A DNA stretch of 11,998 bases, taken from NCBI GenBank assembly GCA_016209995.1, contig JACQVC010000094.1, positions 1 through 11,998 on the forward strand. The letters are read 5' to 3'. Made by a program: the position numbers and the translations under genes. Positions 5,862 through 11,998 of the stretch are shown piece by piece. Numbering within the stretch: position 1 is the first letter of the stretch; each line of letters opens with the position of its first letter. The DNA is from Gemmatimonadota bacterium. Lineage in GTDB: Bacteria > Gemmatimonadota > Gemmatimonadetes > Longimicrobiales > Gaopeijiaceae. The notes under the pieces are model-generated. The model worked only from the letters and a program-made list of their open reading frames with translations. It had not been told where the DNA came from and made no database searches.

Positions 5862-6571
5862 TGCCGCGCGCGCGCAAAGGGAAAGACGACGGTGTACGGT
5901 CATCCAGCCCGAAGAAGCGTCCGTCGAGGCATGGGCCCATCGCCGGACGATTCAACGGCTTTCCCCGCGAGGCGTTCGATTTCTTCGCGCAGCTCACGCT
6001 GAACAATCAGCGCGACTGGTTCCACGCCCACAAGGAGGTGTACGAGCGGGCCTGCCGCGAGCCGATGGAACAACTGGTCGCCGAGCTTGGTGCGAACCCG
6101 GCTACCACCAAGATTTCCCGCGTCAATCGCGACGTGCGGTTTTCGCGTGACAAGTCGCCTTACCGCACCTACATCGCCGCCGGCGTGGGTGGGAACTATA
6201 TCTCGCTCTCGCCGGCGGGTGTATACGTGGGCGCCGGCCTCTACAAGCCAGAACCTCCCGCACTGGAGCGGTTTCGCAGCGCCATAGACCGTGATGCGTC
6301 GGGGCAGCTACTGCAGAAGATTGTCACCTCACTGCTGCGCAAGGGCTACCAAGTCGACACGCACGAGAGAGTGCTGTCCGCACCGCGCGGGTATTCCGCT
6401 GACCATCCGCGCATCGCGCTCCTGCGCATGAAAGGGATCTTCGCCGGCAAGACGTTTGCGCCCGAGCCGTGGTTATCGACGCGGAGGGCGCTGCAGCGCG
6501 TCCGGCGCGTGGTGAACGACACCCGACCGCTTGCGGATTGGCTGCGGGTACACGTGGGTGGACGCGCGTAG
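5861..6571 (+). CDS. DUF2461 / TIGR02453 family protein
   Basis: This 236-residue protein matches the DUF2461 pattern. A basic N-terminal extension of about 28 residues is followed by FNGFPREAFDFFAQLTLNNQ, RDWFHAHKEVYERACREPM, and the strongly conserved KISRVNRDVRFSRDKSPYRT (about 85-104). Then come the YISLSPAGVYVGAGLYKPEP strand region and a C-terminal helix-rich part with KGIFAGKTF. The biochemical role of this widespread family is not known. Its ATG shares one base with the stop of the VOC gene, implying coupled translation and perhaps a shared function. No signal peptide or membrane helix is seen, so it is probably cytoplasmic. Confidence 0.9.
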   Translation: MPRARKGKDDGVRSSSPKKRPSRHGPIAGRFNGFPREAFDFFAQLTLNNQRDWFHAHKEVYERACREPMEQLVAELGANPATTKISRVNRDVRFSRDKSPYRTYIAAGVGGNYISLSPAGVYVGAGLYKPEPPALERFRSAIDRDASGQLLQKIVTSLLRKGYQVDTHERVLSAPRGYSADHPRIALLRMKGIFAGKTFAPEPWLSTRRALQRVRRVVNDTRPLADWLRVHVGGRA

Positions 6572-6588
6572 CGTCAGGCCTGGCATCG

Positions 6589-6629
6589 GCCCCTGCCGTC
6601 GCTTAGAGTCAGAGACGGCCGACAGGGGC
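6589..6629 (+). terminator. Hairpin downstream of the VOC-DUF2461 pair
   Basis: GCCCCTG (6589-6595) pairs with CAGGGGC (6623-6629), and inside it CCGTC (6596-6600) pairs with GACGG (6614-6618), leaving a four-base bulge and a 13-base loop. It begins 18 bases after the DUF2461 stop, where a transcript end would be expected. There is no T-run after it, so it is not a classical intrinsic terminator; it may stabilise the 3' end of the mRNA or assist termination. Confidence 0.35.
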
Positions 6630-6746
6630 GGCCGACGGTCCGCGTAAAGGGTCGAACCCACCCGCAAAGACTTCAGCGCTGGTCAGCGACCCTGACTTCC
6701 AGCCCGAGAAACGCGGACACCGGGCGCTACGGAAGGAAGGGTGTCC

Positions 6747-8105
6747 ATGTCGAGCTCCGCTCTCCCCGATCGCGCGTCCCTCGAATACCTGAAGAAGCTG
6801 GCCAAGGAGCGGCTGCGCGAGCTGCGCCGCACGGATCCGGACGCACGCCTGTCCGCCGCGCAGCTCGCGGTCGCGCGGGATCACGGCTTCCCCAGTTGGC
6901 GGGCCCTCAAAGCGGAGGTGGACCGGCGACGGTCGCCCACGCTCGAGGCGTTCTTCGCGGCCTGCGCCGCGGGAGACGTCGGGGCGCTGCGCGACCTCCT
7001 GGAGCGCGATCCCAACCTGGCTCGCGAACGCCACCGCGGCACGACCGGGCTTCACCTGGCCGTGCGCCACCCGGACGCCGTGCGCCTGCTCGTCGAGCAC
7101 GGCGCGGAGGTGAACGCCCGCGACGACGGCGACAACGCGCTTCCGCTCCACTTCGCGGCTGGGGGCGGCCCCCTCGACTCGGTGCGGGCGCTGCTCGATG
7201 CGGGCTCGGACGTGCACGGCCTCGGCGACGTACACCAGATGGACGTCATCGGCTGGGCCACGGTCTTCGCGGAAGCGCGCCGAGACGTCGTGGATCTGCT
7301 CGTCGAGCGCGGCGCGCGTCCTCACCTCTTCTCCGCGATCGCCCTCGGCGACGTCGATCTCCTGCGGCGAGTCGTCGCGGACGACCCGCAGGCGATCACG
7401 CGGCGACTCTCGCGCTTCGAGCAGGAGCAGACGGCGCTGCACTACGTGGTCGCGCCGGCGGACGGTCTCGTTGGCGGCCTGTTCCGGACCGGCGACCACT
7501 ACCGCACGCTCGACGTCCTGATCGAGCTGGGTGCGGATCTGCAAGCCCGGGACGCGAAGGGTCGCACTCCGCTTGCCGTCGCCATGCTGCGCGGCGACCG
7601 GGAGGCGATGCGCCGGCTGTACGCCGCTGGAGCCAGGGAACCCGAGTCGCTCGAAGCGACTCCTGCGGAGACGCTTTCCTCGCTCGGCCCCTCGATCAGC
7701 AAGCTCACGCCGATGCTGGGCGTGCCGGACATCGCGGCGACGGTAGCCTGGTACCAGGCGATCGGGTTCGAGCTGTCCGGCAGCCATGGGGAGGAGGGCA
7801 GGATGGACTGGGCGTCCGTGACGTTCGGCGACGCCGAGATCATGTTCGTCCCGTCGAGCGATCCGTGGCGCGAGTCCGCCTCGGGACTCAGCCTCTGGAT
7901 TCGCACGGACCGACTCGACGACGTGTACTCGCTTCTTAAGCGACAGCAGCTCGAGAGAGCCCGCGCGGCGCTCGCCGGAGAAGCGACGGACGCGCCGGAA
8001 GTGCGATTCAAGCTGGATCTCTATACGGCGTTCTACGGCCAGCGGGAGTTCGGCATCCGCGATCCGAACGGGGTCGAGCTGATGTTCTGTCAACCGGTGG
8101 AATAG
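6747..8105 (+). CDS. Ankyrin-repeat protein fused to a C-terminal VOC domain
   Basis: From ATG 6747 this gives 452 residues. Residues 8-60 form a helical module (SLEYLKKLAKERLREL, then AQLAVARDHGFPSWRALKAEV) that often precedes ankyrin repeats in bacterial proteins of this type. Residues about 65-298 are degenerate ankyrin repeats, with clear units such as TTGLHLAVRHPDAVRLLVEHGAEVNARD, LPLHFAAGGGPLDSVRALLDAG and RTPLAVAMLRGDREAMRRLYAAGA. Residues about 316-452 are a VOC domain running from SKLTPMLGVPDIAATVAWYQ to the ending FGIRDPNGVELMFCQP. Ankyrin repeats bind proteins, while VOC folds bind small ligands or metals, so a ligand-dependent adaptor is conceivable but unproven. GGAAGGAAGG (6731-6740) is six bases before the ATG; GTG 6741 lies directly against it and is less likely. 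No signal peptide is seen. It is separated from the upstream gene by 175 bases. Confidence 0.88.
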   Translation: MSSSALPDRASLEYLKKLAKERLRELRRTDPDARLSAAQLAVARDHGFPSWRALKAEVDRRRSPTLEAFFAACAAGDVGALRDLLERDPNLARERHRGTTGLHLAVRHPDAVRLLVEHGAEVNARDDGDNALPLHFAAGGGPLDSVRALLDAGSDVHGLGDVHQMDVIGWATVFAEARRDVVDLLVERGARPHLFSAIALGDVDLLRRVVADDPQAITRRLSRFEQEQTALHYVVAPADGLVGGLFRTGDHYRTLDVLIELGADLQARDAKGRTPLAVAMLRGDREAMRRLYAAGAREPESLEATPAETLSSLGPSISKLTPMLGVPDIAATVAWYQAIGFELSGSHGEEGRMDWASVTFGDAEIMFVPSSDPWRESASGLSLWIRTDRLDDVYSLLKRQQLERARAALAGEATDAPEVRFKLDLYTAFYGQREFGIRDPNGVELMFCQPVE

Positions 8106-8150
8106 GCAGCCGCGAGCATGAACGAGCGTATCTCCAGCGGACGAACGAAA

Positions 8151-8183
8151 ACGGGCGGCCCCACCGCATTTGAGGCCGCCCGT
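8151..8183 (-). terminator. Perfect 10-bp hairpin between the ankyrin-VOC and kinase genes
   Basis: ACGGGCGGCC (8151-8160) pairs exactly with GGCCGCCCGT (8174-8183) across a 13-base loop. AAAA at 8148-8151 lies on the upstream side, so on the minus strand the stem is followed by TTTTCGTT, the layout of an intrinsic terminator for minus-strand transcription. On the plus strand no T-run follows. Both flanking genes are plus-strand, so it either ends antisense transcription or slows plus-strand polymerase by its stem alone. The structure is certain; its direction of action is inferred. Confidence 0.5.
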
Positions 8184-8264
8184 GCGAGACTGCGGTCGCG
8201 CAGGAGCGGACAGGGCGTTCGTGACTTCGAGCGCAGCGGCGCCGGAGCGGAGCACAGGTAGACC

Positions 8265-9122
8265 TTGGTTGACCGCACCGCGGCGAGCGCAACGGATGCC
8301 CGGGCTCGGTTGCTGGACCTGGCGCGCGCGTGGCACGTGACGATCGAACGGATCGTCGTAACGCGCGCGGCGCTCGTTGGGTTCGGAGTCAGGCAGCGTG
8401 ACCACGTCGTTGTGAAGGTCGTGTCGTTCCCACATGACGAATGGAACGGTGGCGCGGTCGCAGCCGCCTTTTGCGGGAGCGGAGTCGTACGCGTGCACGA
8501 GCACGTACCCGGCGCTGTGCTGCTCGAGCAGGCGAGGCCAGGGACGCCGCTGACGGAGGTCGTCAGAGCTGGACGAGACGATGAGGCGACGAATATTCTC
8601 GCGAGAGTTGTCGAGTCGATGATGGCGGTTTCGCCTTCCACGGCCGGACACGTAACGGCCGAACACTGGGGAGCCGGCTTCCGTCGCTATCTCGCCAGCG
8701 GAGATCAACGAATTCCGACAGGGCTCGTGGAGGAGGCTCGCGAGCGCTATATAGAACTCTGTGGCACGCAAACACAGGTTCGGCTTCTGCACGGGGATCT
8801 GCAACACTACAACATCCTGCTCGATGTTGATCGCGGCTGGGTCGCCATTGATCCGAAGGGCGTGGTGGCAGAGGTTGAGTTCGAGCTGGCTGCCGGGCTG
8901 CGCAATCCGCACGGTGTGCCCGAGTTGTATACGACTTTCGCGATCGAGCGTCGAGTAGGCCGCCTGGTGGGCGCGCTGGGGATTGATCGGAACCGAGTCA
9001 TAGCGTGGGCGTTTGCGCTGGCTGTTCTGTCCGCCATCTGGACGATTGAAGACGATGGTGACTTCGAGCGTGATGACTCGGCCGTCCAGGTAGCAGAGGC
9101 CGCGCAGGCGCTACTGCGGTAA
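8265..9122 (+). CDS. Aminoglycoside/hydroxyurea phosphotransferase family kinase (APH(6)-like)
   Basis: This 285-residue protein has the kinase signatures of the streptomycin 6-kinase/hydroxyurea phosphotransferase family (PF04655 type). HVVVKVVSF carries the ATP-binding Lys (K51), AVLLEQARPGTPL is the hinge region, and LLHGDLQHYNILL is the catalytic loop with D178 and N183. VAIDPKGVVAEVEFELAAGLRNP is the metal-binding segment (D196), with the DPKG form typical of this family. The C-terminal helices end in FALAVLSAIWTIEDDGDF. Length agrees with the family (about 270-310). The TTG at 8265 is used because an in-frame TAG lies at 8259-8261; TTG 8310 is a possible later start. Members phosphorylate streptomycin or other hydroxyl substrates; whether this one confers resistance cannot be told. 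There is no mobile element next to it, so it looks chromosomal. Confidence 0.85.
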   Translation: MVDRTAASATDARARLLDLARAWHVTIERIVVTRAALVGFGVRQRDHVVVKVVSFPHDEWNGGAVAAAFCGSGVVRVHEHVPGAVLLEQARPGTPLTEVVRAGRDDEATNILARVVESMMAVSPSTAGHVTAEHWGAGFRRYLASGDQRIPTGLVEEARERYIELCGTQTQVRLLHGDLQHYNILLDVDRGWVAIDPKGVVAEVEFELAAGLRNPHGVPELYTTFAIERRVGRLVGALGIDRNRVIAWAFALAVLSAIWTIEDDGDFERDDSAVQVAEAAQALLR

Positions 9123-9243
9123 GAATGAGGTCGATAGGCTCCTGCGTACGGATGAATCGATGCGCCGCCAGAGTTCCGGCGTCTATCGCGTGAGACGCTT
9201 CGCACGACGTCTGTGTGCCGGTAAGGGCCACAAAGGGGGAGTC

Positions 9244-10926
9244 ATGCACCGCGCGATCAACGGTCTAGCTTTCACGATCTTGCTCGCAGCCTGCGCCGGC
9301 GGCGCGGATCGATTCGACGTGATCATACGCAACGGAACGATATACGACGGAAGCGGCGGGGTGCCTTACACGGCGGACGTCGCGATTCGTGGGGACTCGA
9401 TCGCGGCGATCGGCACGCTGGCCGACGCCCGTGCTGCGGTCGAGGTCGATGCCACGGGTCTCGCGGTGGCGCCCGGTTTCATCAACATGCTCTCGTGGGC
9501 TACAGAGTCCTTGATCGAGGACGGCCGCTCGCAAGGCGACATCCGTCAAGGTGTCACTCTTGAGGTCTTCGGCGAAGGCGACTCCATGGGACCGTTGAAC
9601 GAAGCCATGAGGACGCGCGCGCTCGCGGAGCAGGGCGACATCAAGTACGAGATTCCCTGGACCACGCTCGGCGAATACCTCGAGCACCTCGAGCGCGAGG
9701 GGATCGCGACGAACGTCGCGTCGTTCGTCGGGGCGACCACGGTGCGCGTTCACGAAGTCGGCTACGAGGACCGGGAGCCGACCGCGGCAGAGCTCGAGCG
9801 TATGCGTGCGCTCGTGCGCCAGGGGATGGAGGAGGGAGCGTTGGGCGTGGGCTCGTCGCTCATCTACGCGCCGGCGTTCTACGCGAAGACGCCCGAGCTG
9901 GTGGCGCTGGTTCAGGAAGCTGCCCGGTACGGCGGGATGTACATCTCGCACATGCGGAGCGAGGGCAACCGTCTGCTCGAAGCCGTGGACGAGCTGATCA
10001 CCATCGCGCGCGCAGCCAATGCACCCGCGGAGATCTACCATCTGAAGGCCGCAGGCGAAGGCAACTGGACCAAGATCGACAGCCTCATCAGCAGGGTCGA
10101 GCAGGCCCGCGCGGACGGGCTGCGCCTTACGGCCGACATGTACACCTACACGGCAGGTGCGACCGGTCTCGATGCGGCCATGCCGCCCTGGGTCCAGGAA
10201 GGTGGGCTACAGGAGTGGAAGCGGCGCTTGCAGGATCCCGCGACCCGGACCCGCGTCGCGCGCGAGATGCGTACCCCCACGGACGAGTGGGAGAATCTCT
10301 ATCTGCTGACTGGCTCGCCGGAGCGCGTGGTTCTGGTAGGGTTCAAGCAGGACTCGCTCAAGTATCTGACCGGCCAGACGCTCGCAGAGGTCGCGCGCTT
10401 GCGTGGCAGCAGCCCGGAGGAGACCGCCATGGATCTGGTGGTCGCGGACGACAGCCGGGTCGCGACGGTATACCACCTCATGTCCGAGGATAACGTCCGC
10501 AAGCAGATCGCTCTGCCGTGGATCAGCTTCGGCTCCGATGCCGCCTCGCTCGCGCCGGAGGGCGTTTTCGTGAAGTCGAACCCGCATCCGCGAGCCTACG
10601 GGAACTTCGCGCGGCTGCTGGGCCGCTACGTGCGCGACGAACAGGCGACCCCTCTTGAGGATGCCATTCGCAAGTTGGCGTCACTGCCCGCGGAGAACCT
10701 GAAGCTGCGGCGCCGCGGCTCGCTCCGCCCCGGGTACTTCGCCGACGTCGTGGTGTTCGATCCCGCGGCCATCGCGGACCACGCGACGTACGACCAGCCG
10801 CATCAGTACGCGACGGGCATGCGGCACGTGTTCGTGAACGGCGTCCAGGTTCTGAGAGATGGGGAGCACACGGGCGCACTGCCGGGTCACGTCGTGCGCG
10901 GGCCGGGCTGGGTGGGGTGGCGGTAA
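9244..10926 (+). CDS. Lipoprotein of the D-aminoacylase / N-acyl-D-amino-acid deacylase family with altered metal ligands
   Basis: From ATG 9244 this gives 560 residues. The first 17 residues are a lipoprotein signal (LAFTILLAAC, Cys17). FDVIIRNGTIYDGSGG (24-39) opens the amidohydrolase beta domain, and the C-terminal LRPGYFADVVVFDPAAI closes it. D-aminoacylases carry PGFID-x-HxH after the first strand; here it is PGFINMLSWATESL, so L83 and W85 replace both His. The bridging Cys of the GNCG motif is also replaced: VTLEVFGEGDSM has G112 at that place, with Glu at 108 and 111. The later ligands are kept: YISHMRSEG (H236), IYHLKAAGEGNW (H266) and ISFGSDAASLAPEG (D432). It may thus hold one metal, use another chemistry, or be non-catalytic. 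AAAGGGGGAG precedes the ATG by two bases. The open frame to 9160 adds 28 basic residues before the signal and is unlikely. Confidence 0.85.
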   Translation: MHRAINGLAFTILLAACAGGADRFDVIIRNGTIYDGSGGVPYTADVAIRGDSIAAIGTLADARAAVEVDATGLAVAPGFINMLSWATESLIEDGRSQGDIRQGVTLEVFGEGDSMGPLNEAMRTRALAEQGDIKYEIPWTTLGEYLEHLEREGIATNVASFVGATTVRVHEVGYEDREPTAAELERMRALVRQGMEEGALGVGSSLIYAPAFYAKTPELVALVQEAARYGGMYISHMRSEGNRLLEAVDELITIARAANAPAEIYHLKAAGEGNWTKIDSLISRVEQARADGLRLTADMYTYTAGATGLDAAMPPWVQEGGLQEWKRRLQDPATRTRVAREMRTPTDEWENLYLLTGSPERVVLVGFKQDSLKYLTGQTLAEVARLRGSSPEETAMDLVVADDSRVATVYHLMSEDNVRKQIALPWISFGSDAASLAPEGVFVKSNPHPRAYGNFARLLGRYVRDEQATPLEDAIRKLASLPAENLKLRRRGSLRPGYFADVVVFDPAAIADHATYDQPHQYATGMRHVFVNGVQVLRDGEHTGALPGHVVRGPGWVGWR

Positions 10927-11325
10927 GGCGTTCTGGCGCGGGACCGCAAACTCGCCGAGTGGGCCTTCGCCTACGTGGCTGGAGCCTGGGTGTTGCTCCA
11001 GGCCATGGACATCTTTGCGGACCAGTTCGCGTTCCCGGTGGGCCTCGTGCGCGCCTTCACGGTGCTCCTCGGAGCTGGATTCCTGGCCGCGTTGATCGTG
11101 GCATGGTACCACGGTGAGAGGGGCGCCCAGAGCGTTTCGGCCGTAGAAATACTCATGCTGGCGTCGCTGGCGACCGCGGCGGGCGGGATCCTGTTCCTCA
11201 TCGCTCAGCCAGCCAGGAACGACCCGGCGCCACCCTCGCCCGTGGTTCTGCGCGATCGCAACGTGTGGGCGCGCGTGAGCGCCGCCCTCCGTCGTGTGCA
11301 TGCTGCGGTCGCAGGCTCTTGAGGG
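10927..11325 (+). pseudogene. Remnant of a TPR-type membrane protein: three transmembrane helices, no start, no TPR domain
   Basis: Translation in the frame of GTG 10975, read back to the amidohydrolase stop, gives RDRKLAEWAFAYVAGAW, then helices around VLLQAMDIFAD, VRAFTVLLGAGFLAALIVAW and VEILMLASLATAAGGILFLI. The phrase AWYHGERGAQSVSAVEIL is a hallmark I know from long TPR (TolB-like) proteins in Gemmatimonadota-like genomes. In those proteins the segment starts a few residues after a Met and is followed by a large TPR part. Here RDRKLAEW is in the same frame right behind the TAA of the amidohydrolase, with no ATG, GTG or TTG before it, and after helix 3 the frame ends within about 35 unrelated residues. 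I read it as a deletion remnant. A short protein of 115 residues from GTG 10975, or a CTG start at 10933, cannot be excluded. Confidence 0.6.
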
Positions 11326-11572
11326 TGCCGGGTTGGGTCCGCCGTAGAATGCGTCGTCGTCGCATTCGCGAAGCGTAGGGGCAGGCATTGCGACAAAGGT
11401 AGACTCCGGCACGAACTGTCATGTCTGCCATTACTGGACGCCTGGAAAGTGCGCTGGCAGGCACTCTACTTTCTGAGCGGCGGAGTTCCGCCGCGAGGCG
11501 AGCTGCGACTTTGATGCTCCGGCCGCGGGGCAGCCCGATACGGCGCTCCGTGCAGTCGGGGCGGTCGCGAGC
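11326..11572. other. Intergenic stretch before the second toxin-antitoxin module
   Basis: I see no gene here on either strand; the short open frames have no recognisable protein pattern. The only clear structure is the palindrome at 11477-11494. Together with the remnant before it, about 330 bases lack a convincing coding function, which fits a region of past insertion and deletion. Confidence 0.5.
11477..11494. repeat. Perfect 8-bp inverted repeat with a two-base centre
   Basis: GCGGCGGA (11477-11484) is followed by GT and then by its exact reverse complement TCCGCCGC (11487-11494). A two-base loop is too tight for a full hairpin, so it is better seen as a DNA palindrome, or a shorter stem with a larger loop. 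It lies about 80 bases upstream of the promoter of the Phd/YefM module. No T-run follows. Confidence 0.4.
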
Positions 11573-11602
11573 TTGACGTCTGGTCAGCCATTACCCTAAT
11601 AT
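11573..11602 (+). promoter_or_regulatory. Predicted promoter of the Phd/YefM - RelE/ParE module
   Basis: TTGACG (11573-11578) matches 5 of 6 bases of the -35 consensus. TAATAT (11597-11602) after 18 bp, or CCTAAT (11595-11600) after 16 bp, is the -10 candidate, each 4 of 6. Local base composition turns AT-richer here than in the surroundings. Transcription would start near 11609, just before the palindrome at 11616-11627, leaving a leader of about 37 bases. Confidence 0.5.
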
Positions 11603-11604
11603 CT

Positions 11605-11627
11605 GACGTATCGTTGGACGTACGTCC
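11605..11627. promoter_or_regulatory. Likely operator of the Phd/YefM antitoxin
   Basis: GGACGTACGTCC (11616-11627) is a perfect 12-bp palindrome made of two GACGT half-sites. A third GACGT lies at 11605-11609, twelve bases before, and a fourth sits in the -35 box at 11575-11579, thirty bases earlier. Phd/YefM antitoxins repress their own promoters by binding paired short palindromes, which fits this position at the transcription start. Binding is inferred. Confidence 0.5.
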
Positions 11628-11645
11628 GACAGAACGTTGATACTC

Positions 11646-11927
11646 ATGGCACGAGTCCCAAAAATGATTCCGATCACCGATCTCCGTCAGGATGCCGCCG
11701 GGGCGCTGGAGCGCGTGCGGCGTTCCCAGGATCCGGTGGTCATCACGCAGCGCGGGCGCGCGGTGGCCGTCATGCTCAGCGTTGAGGCCTATGAGCAGGC
11801 CGAGCGCGAACGAGAGATCCTTCACATCCTCGCAAGAGGCGAACGGGAGATCGCTGCGGGGAAGGGTCGTGGCCTCGATGCGGTCCTCGCCGAAGCAGAT
11901 CGGCTGCTTCGCGACGCGCGTGCGTGA
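11646..11927 (+). CDS. Phd/YefM-family antitoxin
   Basis: From ATG 11646 this gives 93 residues. MIPITDLRQDAAGALERVRR (7-26) and PVVITQRGRAVAVMLSVEAY (30-49) form the DNA-binding and dimerising core typical of Phd/YefM antitoxins. The tail from about residue 50, with ILARGEREIAAGKG and LDAVLAEADRLLRD, is the helical toxin-binding part. A TTG at 11637 and an ATG at 11664 are alternative starts; the last would begin directly at MIPITDLR. No Shine-Dalgarno is obvious for any of them. Its TGA overlaps the GTG of the toxin gene (GTGA), so translation is coupled. It probably represses the promoter at 11573-11602, together with the toxin. Confidence 0.9.
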   Translation: MARVPKMIPITDLRQDAAGALERVRRSQDPVVITQRGRAVAVMLSVEAYEQAEREREILHILARGEREIAAGKGRGLDAVLAEADRLLRDARA

Positions 11928-11998
11928 GAGTCCGATTCACCCCGAGTGGGGAGCGACAGTTCCTCGCCGCCGTGGCCCATCTTCTGGCGGAGCGACCA
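11924..11998 (+). CDS. RelE/ParE-type toxin, N-terminal part only (cut by window end)
   Basis: The reading frame from GTG 11924 stays open to the last base and encodes 25 residues beginning MRVRFTPSGERQFLAAV. This is the characteristic first strand and helix of RelE/ParE-superfamily toxins (V/I-x-F-T-x-x-A/G-x-x-x-F/L). It overlaps the antitoxin stop by four bases, the standard layout for this toxin-antitoxin type. Whether it is a ribosome-dependent mRNA nuclease (RelE) or a gyrase poison (ParE) cannot be told from this fragment. Confidence 0.75.
   Translation, partial: MRVRFTPSGERQFLAAVAHLLAERP

Noticed and set aside
6609..8912. A 767-codon open frame on the minus strand
   Set aside because: It is the antisense shadow of the ankyrin-VOC and kinase genes. 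Such long frames arise from high third-position GC; its translation is rich in Arg with no domain pattern, while the plus-strand frames have clear motifs.
1..11998. CRISPR arrays, tRNA or rRNA genes, insertion-sequence transposases
   Set aside because: No regularly spaced repeats, no tRNA-like cloverleaf sequence that I could find, and no transposase or integrase motifs in any frame.

Overview
The window is GC-rich bacterial DNA with high third-position GC in most genes. It carries several exported enzymes and lipoproteins. The gene mix is what I associate with Gemmatimonadota, Acidobacteriota or similar soil and marine phyla: a Tat-exported amidohydrolase, a D-aminoacylase-like lipoprotein, an NHL-propeller lipoprotein, an ankyrin protein with the phylum-typical helical N-terminus, and a three-helix membrane segment of the TPR-protein type. 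This taxonomic guess is inference; there is no rRNA or tRNA in the window.

Layout. (1) 1-851: a minus-strand toxin-antitoxin module made of a PIN toxin and a ribbon-helix-helix antitoxin. It has its own promoter, which holds overlapping palindromes, and it is bracketed by an imperfect inverted repeat (23 of 25 bases match), so it looks like a discrete mobile cassette. (2) 865-4568: a plus-strand run from a good promoter. It encodes a Tat-exported ATZ/TRZ-type amidohydrolase with an altered active site, a SnoaL/NTF2-like protein, and a lipoprotein beta-propeller. (3) 4803-8105: a small four-helix membrane protein, a PhnB-like VOC protein overlapping a DUF2461 gene by one base, and an ankyrin-VOC fusion. 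(4) 8265-9122: a kinase of the streptomycin/hydroxyurea phosphotransferase family. (5) 9244-10926: a lipoprotein related to D-aminoacylases that lacks the usual HxH and Cys metal ligands. (6) 10927-11325: a remnant of a TPR-type membrane protein with no proper start and no TPR domain. (7) 11573-11998: a second toxin-antitoxin module on the plus strand, Phd/YefM antitoxin plus RelE/ParE toxin. Its promoter carries repeated GACGT half-sites, and the toxin is cut by the window end.

All confident genes from 1075 onward are on the plus strand; only the first toxin-antitoxin module is on the minus strand. The chromosomal middle looks like housekeeping or accessory metabolism, while both ends carry plasticity modules. 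The most notable observations are the inverted-repeat-bounded toxin-antitoxin cassette, the two amidohydrolase-fold proteins that each lost canonical active-site residues, the ankyrin-VOC fusion, and the decayed membrane-protein gene abutting the second amidohydrolase.
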